Assembly: GCA_964641415.1 (NCBI GenBank)
Contig: CAZXMW010000009.1
Location: 1 to 64,000 of the forward strand
Reading direction: 5' to 3'
DNA: 64,000 bases
From: JAHECW01 sp964641415
Lineage (GTDB): Bacteria > Acidobacteriota > Thermoanaerobaculia > Thermoanaerobaculales > Sulfomarinibacteraceae
Shown: positions 25,446-33,534 of the stretch, piece by piece
Layout of the letters: every line of letters starts with the position of its first letter
Position numbering within the stretch: the stretch's first letter is position 1
The notes under the pieces: model-generated
What the model saw: the letters and a program-made list of their open reading frames with translations, nothing else
What the model was told of the DNA's origin: nothing
Databases searched by the model: none
Made by a program: the position numbers and the translations under genes

Positions 25446-27860
25446 TCATGGCCTCGTGCCTCGAGGCGTTGGCGTTGGAGGCCATCGGACTGACTCCCGA
25501 ACCGGCGAGCCGTGCTCGGTGCGTTCGATGATCTCGTCCTGGAGGTCGGGCGCGATGTCGCAGAAATAGTCCGAGTAGCCGGCAACCCTGACGATGAGGT
25601 CGCGGTGGCTTTCGGGGTCGGCCTGGGCCGCGCGCAGGATGTCGGCGGAGACCACGTTGAACTGGACGTGGTGACCGCCCATGGAAAAGTACCCGCGCAC
25701 CAGGGCGGCGAGCAGATCGATGCCACTTTCGCCCTCGAGCAGCTGCGGCGTGAACTTCTGGTTGAGCAGGGTGCCGCCGGTGCGCAGATGGTCCATCTTG
25801 CCGGCCGACCGGAGCACCGCCGTCGGGCCACGCCGGTCCGCGCCCTGAACCGGCGAGATGCCCTCCGACAGCGGCTGTCCGGCGCGGCGGCCGTCGGGCA
25901 GGGCGCCGATCACCGAGCCGAAGTAGACGTGGCAGGTGGTCGGCAGCATGTCGATGTGGTACCGGCCGCCGCGCAGGTTGCGGCGTCCTTCCACCGCGTC
26001 GAAAAAGACCTCGAAGCAGCGCCGCATGATGTCGTCGGCCCGGTCGTCGTCGTTGCCGTACTTCGGCGTCCGGTCGAGCAACCTCCGGCGAAGGCCCTCG
26101 TCGCCCTCGAAGTCGGCGTTCAGCGCGGCGATGAGCTCCGCGACGGTCAATCTCCGGTCGTCGAACACATGGTGCTTGACCGCCGACAGGCTGTCGGTCA
26201 GCGAGCCGATCCCGACGCCCTGGATGTAGCTGGTGTTGTAGCGGGCGCCGCCGGCGTTGTAGTCGCGGCCGGCGGCGATGCAGTCGGCGATGACCAGGGA
26301 CAGGAACGGCGCCGGCAGCTGCTCGGCGTACGCCCGCTCCCAGACCGCATTGCCCCGGACTTTGACGTCGACGAAGTGCTCGACCTGGGCCCGCCAGGCG
26401 CCGAACAGCTGGTCGAAGCTCTCGAGGCCGGCCGGGTTCCCGGTTCTCGGCCCGAGCTGTGTGCCGGTTTGCGGGTCGACTCCGTCGTGCAGGACAAGCT
26501 CGAGCAGCTTGGGCAGGTTGAAGTAGCCGGTCAGGATGTAGGCCTCCTTACCGAAGGCGCCGGCCTCGACGCAGCCGCTGGTGCCGCCCTCGCGTGCATC
26601 CTCGATCGTCTTGCCCTGGCGGACGAGCTCGGCGATCACGGCGTCGGCGTTGAACACCGAGGGGAAACCGTAGCCCTTGCGGATGACCTCGAGGCCGGCA
26701 CGCAGGAACCGGTCGGGCGTTCGGGCCGAGATCTGGAGGTTGTTGGACGGCTGCAGCAGGTGCAGCTCGTCGATCACCTCGAGCAGCAGGTACGACACCT
26801 CGTTGACTCCGCTCTCGCCCGAACGGGTCAGGCCGCCGAGGTTGATGTTGGCGAAGTCGGTGTAGGTGCCGCTCTCCGCGGCGGTGACCCCGACCTTGGG
26901 CGGCGCCAGGTGGTTGTTGAACTTGACGAAGAAACATCCGAGCAGCTCCTTGGCCCGGTCACGGGTCAGCGAGCCGTCGGCCAGCCCGCGCTCGTAGAAC
27001 GGCAGCAGGTGCTGGTCCAGGTGACCGGGGTTGAAGGAATCCCAGCCGTTGAGCTCGGTGATGACTCCGAGGTGGACGAACCAGTAGGCCTGAAGGGCCT
27101 CGTGGAAGTCGCGCGGCGGATGGGCCGGAACCCGGTCGCAGACCTCGGCGATCCGCTCGAGCTCGGCGCGGCGGGCGGGTTTCGACTCGTCGCAGGCGAG
27201 CTCGCGAGCGCGCGCGGCGTGGCGTTGGGCGAACACCACGGCGGCATCGGCCGCGATCGCCATGGCCTCGAGCTGGACCCGTCGGGCGCGGGTGTCCGGG
27301 TCGTCGGCATCACCGAGCGCGGCCGCAGCGGTCGCGATGTCACGCTTGAGTTCGATCATCCCCGTGCGGTAGATCGTGCCGTCGGCCACCGTGTGGCCCG
27401 GCGCCCGCTGCTCCATGAACTCGGTGAAGATCCCGGCGGCGTAGGCGTCGTGCCATTCCGGCGGCAGCTTCTCGAGCGAGCGTTCGCGCAGGGTTCGGCC
27501 CCGCCAGTACGGGATGACCTCGTCGGCGTAGCGCTCGATGTCGGCCGGGGCGACGCGGTACGAGGTCAGTGGTCGCGAGCTCAGAATCTCGAGATCGTCG
27601 ACGCTGTGGCAGGTGATCTCCGGGTAGGTCGGCGTCGCTTTGGGCGCCGGCCCGCGCTCGCCGATGATGAGCTCGAAGTCACTAATACACAGCGTCTTGC
27701 GCGAACACAGATCATGAAAGGCGCGGCCCCGAAGCACCGGCGTCGGCCACCGGTTCTCGTTGGCTCGGCAAAAGTCGGTGAGCAGCAGCGCGCGCTCGAC
27801 GGAGATCGACGGTTCGGCTTCCAGGCTGCGCCGGCGCAGCTCGGCGATCCGCTCGTTCAT
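25446..27860 (-). CDS. Glycyl radical enzyme, trans-4-hydroxyproline dehydratase-like
   Basis: 804 residues of the pyruvate-formate-lyase/diol-dehydratase superfamily. The thiyl-radical cysteine is Cys430 in GGTSGCVEAGAFGKEAYILT, with the Glu432 general base two residues on, as in dehydratases. The glycyl radical sits at Gly761 in RVAGYSDYFCDI. The surrounding NGWDSFNPGHLDQHLLPF, SNNLQISARTPD and RYNTSYIQGVGIGSLTD segments resemble HypD more than PFL or choline lyase. HypD removes water from hydroxyproline in oxygen-free conditions. The usual pyrroline-carboxylate reductase partner gene is absent, so the substrate remains open. The C-terminal tail after the radical loop is about 43 residues and ends in a proline-rich extension. 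Overlaps the activase gene (TGATG). Confidence 0.8.
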   Translation of the reverse strand: MNERIAELRRRSLEAEPSISVERALLLTDFCRANENRWPTPVLRGRAFHDLCSRKTLCISDFELIIGERGPAPKATPTYPEITCHSVDDLEILSSRPLTSYRVAPADIERYADEVIPYWRGRTLRERSLEKLPPEWHDAYAAGIFTEFMEQRAPGHTVADGTIYRTGMIELKRDIATAAAALGDADDPDTRARRVQLEAMAIAADAAVVFAQRHAARARELACDESKPARRAELERIAEVCDRVPAHPPRDFHEALQAYWFVHLGVITELNGWDSFNPGHLDQHLLPFYERGLADGSLTRDRAKELLGCFFVKFNNHLAPPKVGVTAAESGTYTDFANINLGGLTRSGESGVNEVSYLLLEVIDELHLLQPSNNLQISARTPDRFLRAGLEVIRKGYGFPSVFNADAVIAELVRQGKTIEDAREGGTSGCVEAGAFGKEAYILTGYFNLPKLLELVLHDGVDPQTGTQLGPRTGNPAGLESFDQLFGAWRAQVEHFVDVKVRGNAVWERAYAEQLPAPFLSLVIADCIAAGRDYNAGGARYNTSYIQGVGIGSLTDSLSAVKHHVFDDRRLTVAELIAALNADFEGDEGLRRRLLDRTPKYGNDDDRADDIMRRCFEVFFDAVEGRRNLRGGRYHIDMLPTTCHVYFGSVIGALPDGRRAGQPLSEGISPVQGADRRGPTAVLRSAGKMDHLRTGGTLLNQKFTPQLLEGESGIDLLAALVRGYFSMGGHHVQFNVVSADILRAAQADPESHRDLIVRVAGYSDYFCDIAPDLQDEIIERTEHGSPVRESVRWPPTPTPRGTRP

Positions 27861-28807
27861 CAGGCGCCTCCAGTGTGGACCTCGAGCCCGCGCGATCGCA
27901 GCCGCGCCACCGCGGCGAGAACCTCGTCATCGGTGGGCGAGCGCACCTCGACGTCCGGCGGCGGGTGCCCGAGACGACGGTGCTTGTCGGCGCCGGTCGC
28001 GTGGTACGGCAGCACGAAGACCGGATGGCGGCCGGCCAGCGACCTGATGAGCTCGGCGGTCGCGTCGAGGTTGGCGTCATCGTCATTGAAGCCGGGGATC
28101 AGCGGCAGCCGGATCCAGATCTCGGCGCCGGACGCGCTCAGCTCGCGCAGATTGGCGACAATGAGCCGGTTGTCTCTGCCGGTGTGGCGGCGGTGAATCT
28201 CCGGATCCGTGTGCTTGAGGTCGTACAGCAGCACATCGGTCAGCGCCCCGATATCGCGGGCAACCCGCGTCGGGGCGAAACCGCTGGTGTCGACCGCGGT
28301 GTGCAAACCGAGCTCCCGACAGGCCTCGAGACATGCAGCGAGGAAGGTCGGGTGGCACAGGGGCTCGCCGCCCGAGAAGGTGACGCCACCGCCCGACGCC
28401 TCGAAGAACGGTCGGTCACGCTCGAGCTCGGCAACCAGCTCGGCAACAACGCGGGGCTCGCCGATGAGCTCGCGGGCCTGGCCCGGGCAGACCGCGGCAC
28501 ACTCGCCGCAGCGGCGGCAGGTCCCGTCGTCCCAGTCCGGGCCGCGCGCCGCGCGGCCGTCTGCGGCCTCCGGACAGACCTCGGCGCAGGCGCCGCAGCC
28601 GACACAGCGGTGGCCGGTGATCGCCACCTCCGGCGCGCGGTCGAGGCCCTCGGGGTTGTGGCACCAGTCGCAGCACAACGGACAGCCCTTGAGAAAGACG
28701 GTGGTCCGAACGCCGGGACCGTCGTGCACCGAGCAGCGCTGGATGTTGAACACCGCCACACCGTGCGCGGCGGGACGGGATTCGGTGGTCGCCGGGTCGT
28801 CGCTCAT
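27860..28807 (-). CDS. Glycyl-radical enzyme activating protein (radical SAM)
   Basis: 315 residues. FLKGCPLCCDWCHNPEG holds the CxxxCxxC cluster that splits S-adenosylmethionine. Two further ferredoxin-type clusters (CVGCGACAEVCP and CRRCGECAAVCP) are inserted after it, as in dehydratase/lyase activases but not in PFL activase. VTFSGGEPLCHP and AVDTSGFAP bind SAM. It installs the radical on Gly761 of the downstream enzyme. The ATG at 28807 is chosen because the conserved N-terminus VAVFNIQRCSVHDGPGVRTT begins 17 residues later. Cotranscribed with the enzyme it activates and with the dehydratase 34 bases upstream. Confidence 0.92.
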   Translation of the reverse strand: MSDDPATTESRPAAHGVAVFNIQRCSVHDGPGVRTTVFLKGCPLCCDWCHNPEGLDRAPEVAITGHRCVGCGACAEVCPEAADGRAARGPDWDDGTCRRCGECAAVCPGQARELIGEPRVVAELVAELERDRPFFEASGGGVTFSGGEPLCHPTFLAACLEACRELGLHTAVDTSGFAPTRVARDIGALTDVLLYDLKHTDPEIHRRHTGRDNRLIVANLRELSASGAEIWIRLPLIPGFNDDDANLDATAELIRSLAGRHPVFVLPYHATGADKHRRLGHPPPDVEVRSPTDDEVLAAVARLRSRGLEVHTGGA

Positions 28808-28841
28808 GTCTCGTCCGCGAATGTACACGACCGGCTGCAGC

Positions 28842-29789
28842 TCACCACGGCAGCCGGTCGAGGTCGACGTTGCCGCCGGACAGGATGAGACCGACCGACC
28901 GGCCCGCAAAGTTCGTCGGGTGCGCCATCACCGCGGCCAGCGGCACCGCGGCCGAAGGCTCGACGACGAGCTTGGCGCGCTGCCAGAGCAGGCGCATGGC
29001 GCTGATGATTGCCTCGTCGTCGACCGTCAGCATTCCGGCGAGGCCACCAGAGAGGATCCGGAAGGTCCGGTCGGACAGAGAGGTGAGCAGGCCGTCGGCG
29101 ATGGTGTCGGGCCGCACCGACGGGGTGCGCCTCCCGTCGCGCAGCGACCGGTACGCGTCGTCGGCGCCGGCCGGCTCGGCGCCCCAGACCTCGACACCGG
29201 TGGCCGCACCGGCGGCGGCAATGACCGTTCCGCTCGCGAGTCCGCCGCCGCCGACCGGGACCACGATCACCTCGAGCGCCGGAACCCGGTCGAGCAGCTC
29301 GAGGGCCGCCGTGCCCTGGCCGGCGACGACCCGAGAATCGTCGTACGGGTGGATGAAGACCGCCCCGGTTCGATCCCGGATGTCGGACAGGGTGCGTTCG
29401 CGAGCCTCCAGCGTCGGCTCGCACTCGGTGATCCGGGCGCCGTAACCGGCCACCGCTGCTTTCTTGACCGGCGGCGCCGACAACGGCATGACGATGTCGG
29501 CCGAAATCCCGCGAACCCCGGCCGCCCGAGCCAGGGCCGCAGCGTGGTTGCCCGACGAGTGCGTGCACACTCCGAGCGCCGCGTCGTCGTCGGACAGCGA
29601 GAACACGGCGTTGGCCGCGCCGCGGGCCTTGAACGCACCAACCTTTTGGAGCTGCTCGCACTTGAGGTGGAGCCGGCAGCCGGTCATTTCATCCAGGGTC
29701 GAGCAGGTCGCCACCGGGGTGCGGTGGACGTGGCCCGCGATGCGCTCGGCGGCGGCCAAGACGTCGTCGAAAGTCGGATCCTCGGCCAT
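28842..29789 (-). CDS. Threonine/serine dehydratase or serine racemase-like PLP enzyme
   Basis: 315 residues, fold-type II PLP enzyme. KVGAFKARGAANAVF holds the Schiff-base lysine, THSSGNHAAALA the phosphate-side loop, VPVGGGGLASGT the tetraglycine phosphate-binding loop, and LSGGNVDLDRLPW the C-terminal serine motif. The length without a C-terminal ACT domain fits catabolic threonine dehydratase or serine racemase rather than biosynthetic IlvA. It would deaminate serine or threonine to a keto acid, or racemise serine. Start at 29789 (MAEDPTFDDVL) is where homology begins; an in-frame start at 29822 is possible. It precedes the activase and probably belongs to the same catabolic unit. Confidence 0.85.
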   Translation of the reverse strand: MAEDPTFDDVLAAAERIAGHVHRTPVATCSTLDEMTGCRLHLKCEQLQKVGAFKARGAANAVFSLSDDDAALGVCTHSSGNHAAALARAAGVRGISADIVMPLSAPPVKKAAVAGYGARITECEPTLEARERTLSDIRDRTGAVFIHPYDDSRVVAGQGTAALELLDRVPALEVIVVPVGGGGLASGTVIAAAGAATGVEVWGAEPAGADDAYRSLRDGRRTPSVRPDTIADGLLTSLSDRTFRILSGGLAGMLTVDDEAIISAMRLLWQRAKLVVEPSAAVPLAAVMAHPTNFAGRSVGLILSGGNVDLDRLPW

Positions 29790-29849
29790 CGGAGCATGGT
29801 AGCAGCGTGCGCGGTCGAGCAACGGACCGCGAGCTCGCCTTCGCTCCCG

Positions 29850-29985
29850 TTTCGTGCCTGTCTGCCATGCCCTGCTCGCCGGAGGGGTCCTTCGACTCGC
29901 TTTGCTCGCTCAGGAGCGCTGCCCGGGCGCCGGCGACCTTCCTGCCGGCCGGGGCGGCTGAAGCGGCACCGTTCGCTGCCGCTGC
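29850..29985. repeat. Intergenic repeat with two dispersed modules
   Basis: Lies in the 217-base spacer 29790-30006. Module A, 29850-29885 (TTTCGTGCCTGTCTGCCATG onward), recurs in inverted orientation at 41442-41477 with one mismatch in 36. Module B, GCACCGTTCGCTGCCGCTGC at 29966-29985, recurs exactly at 47405-47424. A short tandem CTGCCG run extends module B here. No gene is seen in the spacer. Confidence 0.7.
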
Positions 29986-30006
29986 CGCTGCCGCTCCTGC
30001 TGCCGG

Positions 30007-30540
30007 TCAGCCTGCTTGGTTCTCGAGCACCAGGATCGCCTGGTCCCTCCAGGCGCCGCGCTTCCAGTATCGACCGGGCACACGGCCGACCTCGAGGTAC
30101 CCCGCTGCCGCCAGCATGCCCATGGATCGCTCGTTGCCGGCGATCAGGGTGGCGATGAGCATCCGCAGACCGAGCACCTCGAAGGCGTAGCGGGTCCGGA
30201 CGCGGGCCGAGTCGGTACCGAGCCCGCGGCCCCACAGGTCGCGGCGGCCGATGACGCTGCCGGACACCGCGACCCGGCTCTGCCAGTCGATGGAGCGCAG
30301 CGACGAGAACCCGACGTGCTCGCCGTCGAGGCTTTCGACCGCGAAGTGAACGCTGCCGCGATCCGGCCGCTCGGCGGCGCGGAAGAACTCCTCTTCTGCG
30401 CCCCGGGTGAGCGGCCAGTCTCCGGTTTCGAGCCACGCGGTTACGGCGGGGTCGTTGAACCAGCGCAGCGCGTTGTCGAGGTGCGCCGCCCGATCGAGGG
30501 GAACCAGACGCACCATCTCGCCTTCCCAGCCGACCTTCAT
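30007..30540 (-). CDS. GNAT-family N-acetyltransferase
   Basis: 177 residues. GSVIGRRDLWGRGLGTDSAR is the acetyl-CoA pyrophosphate loop (variant of the RGxGxG motif), followed by YAFEVLGLRMLIATLIAGNE and RSMGMLAAAGYLEVGRVPGR, the usual second half of RimJ/RimL-type acetyltransferases. The opening VRLVPLDRAAHLDNALRWFN also fits that subgroup. The acceptor amine is unknown. The ATG at 30540 touches the stop of the SAM-adenosyltransferase gene, so the two genes are adjacent in one unit. Confidence 0.85.
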   Translation of the reverse strand: MKVGWEGEMVRLVPLDRAAHLDNALRWFNDPAVTAWLETGDWPLTRGAEEEFFRAAERPDRGSVHFAVESLDGEHVGFSSLRSIDWQSRVAVSGSVIGRRDLWGRGLGTDSARVRTRYAFEVLGLRMLIATLIAGNERSMGMLAAAGYLEVGRVPGRYWKRGAWRDQAILVLENQAG

Positions 30541-31322
30541 CAATCGTCGTCTCCGTCGCCGTGTCGGATCCGCACCGCGCTGCCCCGGCCCAGACCTGTC
30601 GCGCGGGCCGCCGACCCGCCGTTGACCGCGAGCTCGAGCAGTCCGGAGGAGCCCTCGAGCATGATCACCTCGTCGGCCTTGCCGTCTCCGTAGGTCTGAA
30701 CCCGGCGCGCCTGCTGCTCGACCGACCAGGCCGCCGTCGCCTCCGCGTCGACCGCCGTGGCGGGCAGGTTGGTGATCAGGTTTCCGAAGCGGTCCACCGA
30801 CAGTACCGTCGCGGTGTAGCCGAGGGTCTGCGGCTCCGGATCGGGCAGCGGACAGGCGACCAGGAGATCCGGATCGACCTCGGCGCCGAGCTCGGTCAGG
30901 TCCGCCCCCGAGGCGAGGTGAGCGGCAGCCGGAGCGAAGAAGTCCCGACCGTGGAAGGTCCGCGACGGACGCTCGAGATCCATGGCCTGCCAGTCGATCT
31001 CGACGGCTCTCGACGCCGGTCCGAGGGAGGCGGCGATCCCGTTGTCGGGCGCCACCAGGCAGCGCTTGCCGAGCTCGAGCGCCAACGCCCGCCGACCGGT
31101 CCCGACGCCGGGGTCGACAATGGCCATGACCACGCATCCTGCGGGCAAAAACGGCCAGGCGCAGCGCAGCTGGAACGAGGCCGCCCAGATGTCCCCGGGC
31201 GGAACCAGGTGACCGAGGTCGATCTTCGAGACCCCGGGAGCGTGCTTCTCGAGCACCGCATGGAGCACCCCGACGTAGTGGTCGGACAGGCCGAAGTCGG
31301 TCAGCAGTGCGATCGGACGCAT
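30540..31322 (-). CDS. SAM hydroxide adenosyltransferase (DUF62 / chlorinase-fluorinase family)
   Basis: 260 residues, normal family length. The start MRPIALLTDFGLSDHYVGVL carries the TDFG substrate motif; IDLGHLVPPGDIWAASFQL, VDPGVGTGRRALALELG, APDNGIAASL and DRFGNLITNLPA are family-wide. Members with this sequence split S-adenosylmethionine with water to adenosine and methionine; halogenating members are rare. The ATG at 31322 gives the conserved start. Upstream lies the hexanucleotide array, so its promoter region is repeat-rich. Confidence 0.9.
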   Translation of the reverse strand: MRPIALLTDFGLSDHYVGVLHAVLEKHAPGVSKIDLGHLVPPGDIWAASFQLRCAWPFLPAGCVVMAIVDPGVGTGRRALALELGKRCLVAPDNGIAASLGPASRAVEIDWQAMDLERPSRTFHGRDFFAPAAAHLASGADLTELGAEVDPDLLVACPLPDPEPQTLGYTATVLSVDRFGNLITNLPATAVDAEATAAWSVEQQARRVQTYGDGKADEVIMLEGSSGLLELAVNGGSAARATGLGRGSAVRIRHGDGDDD

Positions 31323-31384
31323 CGAGAGAGGGTACCACAAAGCCCGGTGAGAGAGGGAGTTCGGTGGCGGTCTCGGGGTGGTGT

Positions 31385-31738
31385 CCGGAATCCGTATCCG
31401 TTCCCGTATCCGTATCCGTATCCGTATCCGTTCCCGTATCCGTATCCGTATCCGTATCCGTTCCCGTATCCGTATCCGTATCCGCTTCCGTTCCCGTATC
31501 CGTATCCGTATCCGTATCNNNNNNNNNNNNNNNNNNNNNNNNNNNNNNNNNNNNNNNNNNNNNNNNNNNNNNNNNNNNNNNNNNNNNNNNNNNNNNNNNN
31601 NNNNNNNNNNNNNNNNNNGTATCCGCTTCCGTTCCCGTATCCGTATCCGTATCCGTATCCGTATCCGTATCCGTTCCCGTATCCGTATCCGTATCCGTTC
31701 CCGTATCCGTGCCCGCATCCGGTTCCGTTTCCGGCTCC
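31385..31738. repeat. Hexanucleotide tandem array (CCGTAT/CCGTTC), interrupted by a scaffold gap
   Basis: Roughly 130 bases on the left and 120 on the right are built from 6-base units, mainly CCGTAT with CCGTTC interspersed about every third or fourth unit and an occasional CCGCTT. It degenerates at the right end (CCGTGC, CCGCAT, CCGGTT). The unit length divisible by three means all six frames stay open across it, giving alternating dipeptides such as (YP)n, (RI)n, (SV)n on plus and (DT)n, (GY)n on minus. This is repeat DNA, not a gene. True array length is unknown because of the gap. Confidence 0.95.
31519..31618. other. Assembly gap of 100 N
   Basis: Exactly 100 unknown bases inside the hexanucleotide array. 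The round length suggests a placeholder rather than a measured distance; contigs on both sides end in the same repeat. Confidence 0.98.
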
Positions 31739-31940
31739 GCCTTGCCACGGCGGCGCCGGTTCGCGCCCACAGTCCACCGCGACCAGGCTCGGCGATCGCC
31801 ACTTCCGCAGTTGCGGAAACGCGAGACCGAACTCGACGAAACGCACAACTGCGGAAATGGCACGTCCGGCGGGAACGCACCGATTCCGGCCCGGGCCCGG
31901 GCCGCGGCTCGCTGCTACCATGTTCGACGGAGGTCTCCCC

Positions 31941-33362
31941 ATGCGCGAGATGCAGCTTTCACTCGGTGGTCAGTGGATGGACGGCGACGATGTCATGGAG
32001 GTGCGCTCGCCCTTCGACGGGCGCGACGTGGCCCGGGTCGCCCGCGGCGGTCCCGAGCTGCTCGAACGGGCGGCAGCGACCGCGGAGCGAGCCGCCGTGA
32101 CCATGGCCGCCGCACCGCCGTCGGAACGAGCTGCCATCCTGGAGGGCGCCGCCGCCCTGGTTCTCGAGCACCGCGACGAGCTCGCCGAGATCATCTCCGA
32201 GGAAGCCGGCAAACCGGTCCGTCTCGCGTTGGTCGAGGCCGACCGCTGTGCCGATACCCTGACCGAAGCAGCGGTGGTCGCCCGGCACCCCGACGTCGAA
32301 GCGCGCGATCTTGCCGGCTACCCGTCGGGTCACGGTCGACTCGCGCTCATGCGTCGCGTGCCCATCGGACCGGTGCTCGCGATCACACCGTTCAACTTCC
32401 CACTCAATCTGGTGGCGCACAAGCTCGCGCCGGCGGTGGCCGCGGGGTGCCCGGTGGTCCTCAAACCGGCCAGTCAGACGCCGGGACCGGCGCTGCGGCT
32501 CGCCGAGCTGCTGACCGACGCGGGACTGCCCGACGGCGCGCTGTCGGTCATCCCGTCGCGCGGCAGTGATGCCGAGAAGCTGGCGACGGACCATCGCTTC
32601 GCCGCCCTGACCTTCACCGGGTCCATGGAGATCGGCTGGCGGCTCAAGCAGATCGCCTGGAAACGGCGGGTCACTCTCGAGCTCGGCGGCAACGCCGCCG
32701 TGCTCGTCGAACCCGACGCCGGCGACCTCGCCGCCATCGCCAAGGCCATCGCCGCCGCGGCGTACGGTTACGCCGGTCAGTCCTGCATCTCGGTTCAACG
32801 GGTGCTCGCCCACGAGGACATCTACATCTCCCTCCGGCGCGAGCTGATCGAGGCCGCAGAGGCGATCCGCTTCGGTGATCCAGCCGACGAGACGACGGTG
32901 TGCGGACCGCTCATCGACGAGGCCAACGCCGACCGGGTCGCCACGTGGATCGAACGGGCGACGATGGCCGGCGGCCGCCTGCTCACCGGCGGCGAGCGCG
33001 ACGGCAACGTCATCACCCCGGCCCTGATCGAGGAGGCGCCTCCCGACGAGCCGGTGGTCGCCGAGGAGGTCTTCGGCCCGGTCGCCTGCATCGACCCGTA
33101 CGAGGAGCTGGCCCAGGCGATCAACATGGTCAACGACTCACGCTACGGGCTCCAAGCCGGGATCTTCACGTCGGATGTCGGCAAGGTGCAACGGGCATGG
33201 CAACAGATCGAGGTCGGCGGCCTGATCCACGGCGACGTGCCGACCTGGCGCACCGACCCCATGCCCTATGGCGGAGTCAAGGGTTCCGGCGTCGGCCGCG
33301 AGGGCCCGGCCTACACCTACCGCGAGCTCACCGAGGAGCGACTGCTGGTTCTGCGCAGCTGA
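31941..33362 (+). CDS. Aldehyde dehydrogenase, NAD(P)-dependent
   Basis: 473 residues. Catalytic cysteine lies in YAGQSCISVQRVLAHEDIY, the base glutamate in RVTLELGGNAAVL, and the oxyanion asparagine in AITPFNFPLNLVAHKLAPA. FTGSMEIGWRLKQIA is the cofactor loop. The AGQSCISVQRV form groups it with lactaldehyde, phosphonoacetaldehyde and archaeal GapN-type dehydrogenases rather than betaine or retinal types. It oxidises an aldehyde to its acid in the cytosol; substrate unknown. GGAGG sits 7 nt before the ATG at 31941; an in-frame ATG at 31920 is less well placed. It stands alone, divergent from the SAM-adenosyltransferase gene. Confidence 0.9.
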   Translation: MREMQLSLGGQWMDGDDVMEVRSPFDGRDVARVARGGPELLERAAATAERAAVTMAAAPPSERAAILEGAAALVLEHRDELAEIISEEAGKPVRLALVEADRCADTLTEAAVVARHPDVEARDLAGYPSGHGRLALMRRVPIGPVLAITPFNFPLNLVAHKLAPAVAAGCPVVLKPASQTPGPALRLAELLTDAGLPDGALSVIPSRGSDAEKLATDHRFAALTFTGSMEIGWRLKQIAWKRRVTLELGGNAAVLVEPDAGDLAAIAKAIAAAAYGYAGQSCISVQRVLAHEDIYISLRRELIEAAEAIRFGDPADETTVCGPLIDEANADRVATWIERATMAGGRLLTGGERDGNVITPALIEEAPPDEPVVAEEVFGPVACIDPYEELAQAINMVNDSRYGLQAGIFTSDVGKVQRAWQQIEVGGLIHGDVPTWRTDPMPYGGVKGSGVGREGPAYTYRELTEERLLVLRS

Positions 33363-33457
33363 CCCGACCGGACCGGGCGTCGGGTTCCGCCGGCCCCGCG
33401 AAGGCGCCACGGAGAACCGAATTCGGGCCTGTCCGTGAACCAAAGTGACTCGATTGC

Positions 33458-33513
33458 GTTCAACCTAAAGTGAGCGATTCTCATCCAGCAGAACCGCTCA
33501 GCTTAGGTTCAAC
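33458..33513. repeat. Imperfect hairpin, short copy of a dispersed palindromic repeat
   Basis: Arms 33458-33480 and 33491-33513 pair at 19 of 23 positions with a 10-base loop (TCATCCAGCA). The sequence TCTCATCCAGCAGAA plus the following CGCTC-GCT-AGGTT core also occurs, inverted, at about 58690-58720. It lies just before the RND adaptor gene and could affect its transcription. Confidence 0.7.
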
Positions 33514-33534
33514 CCAGTGAGCGCGGGAGGCACC

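Noticed and set aside
25177..25485. 102-codon gene between the antiporter and glycyl-radical operons
   Set aside because: No ribosome-binding site, arginine/glycine-rich shadow composition and overlap with the 3' end of the glycyl radical enzyme gene.
31385..31738. CRISPR array
   Set aside because: The repeats are 6 bases long with no unique spacers and there are no cas genes.
31378..31880. Dipeptide-repeat protein encoded across the hexanucleotide array
   Set aside because: All six frames are open because the unit length is a multiple of three; no ribosome-binding site or flanking domain supports any frame, and a gap interrupts it.
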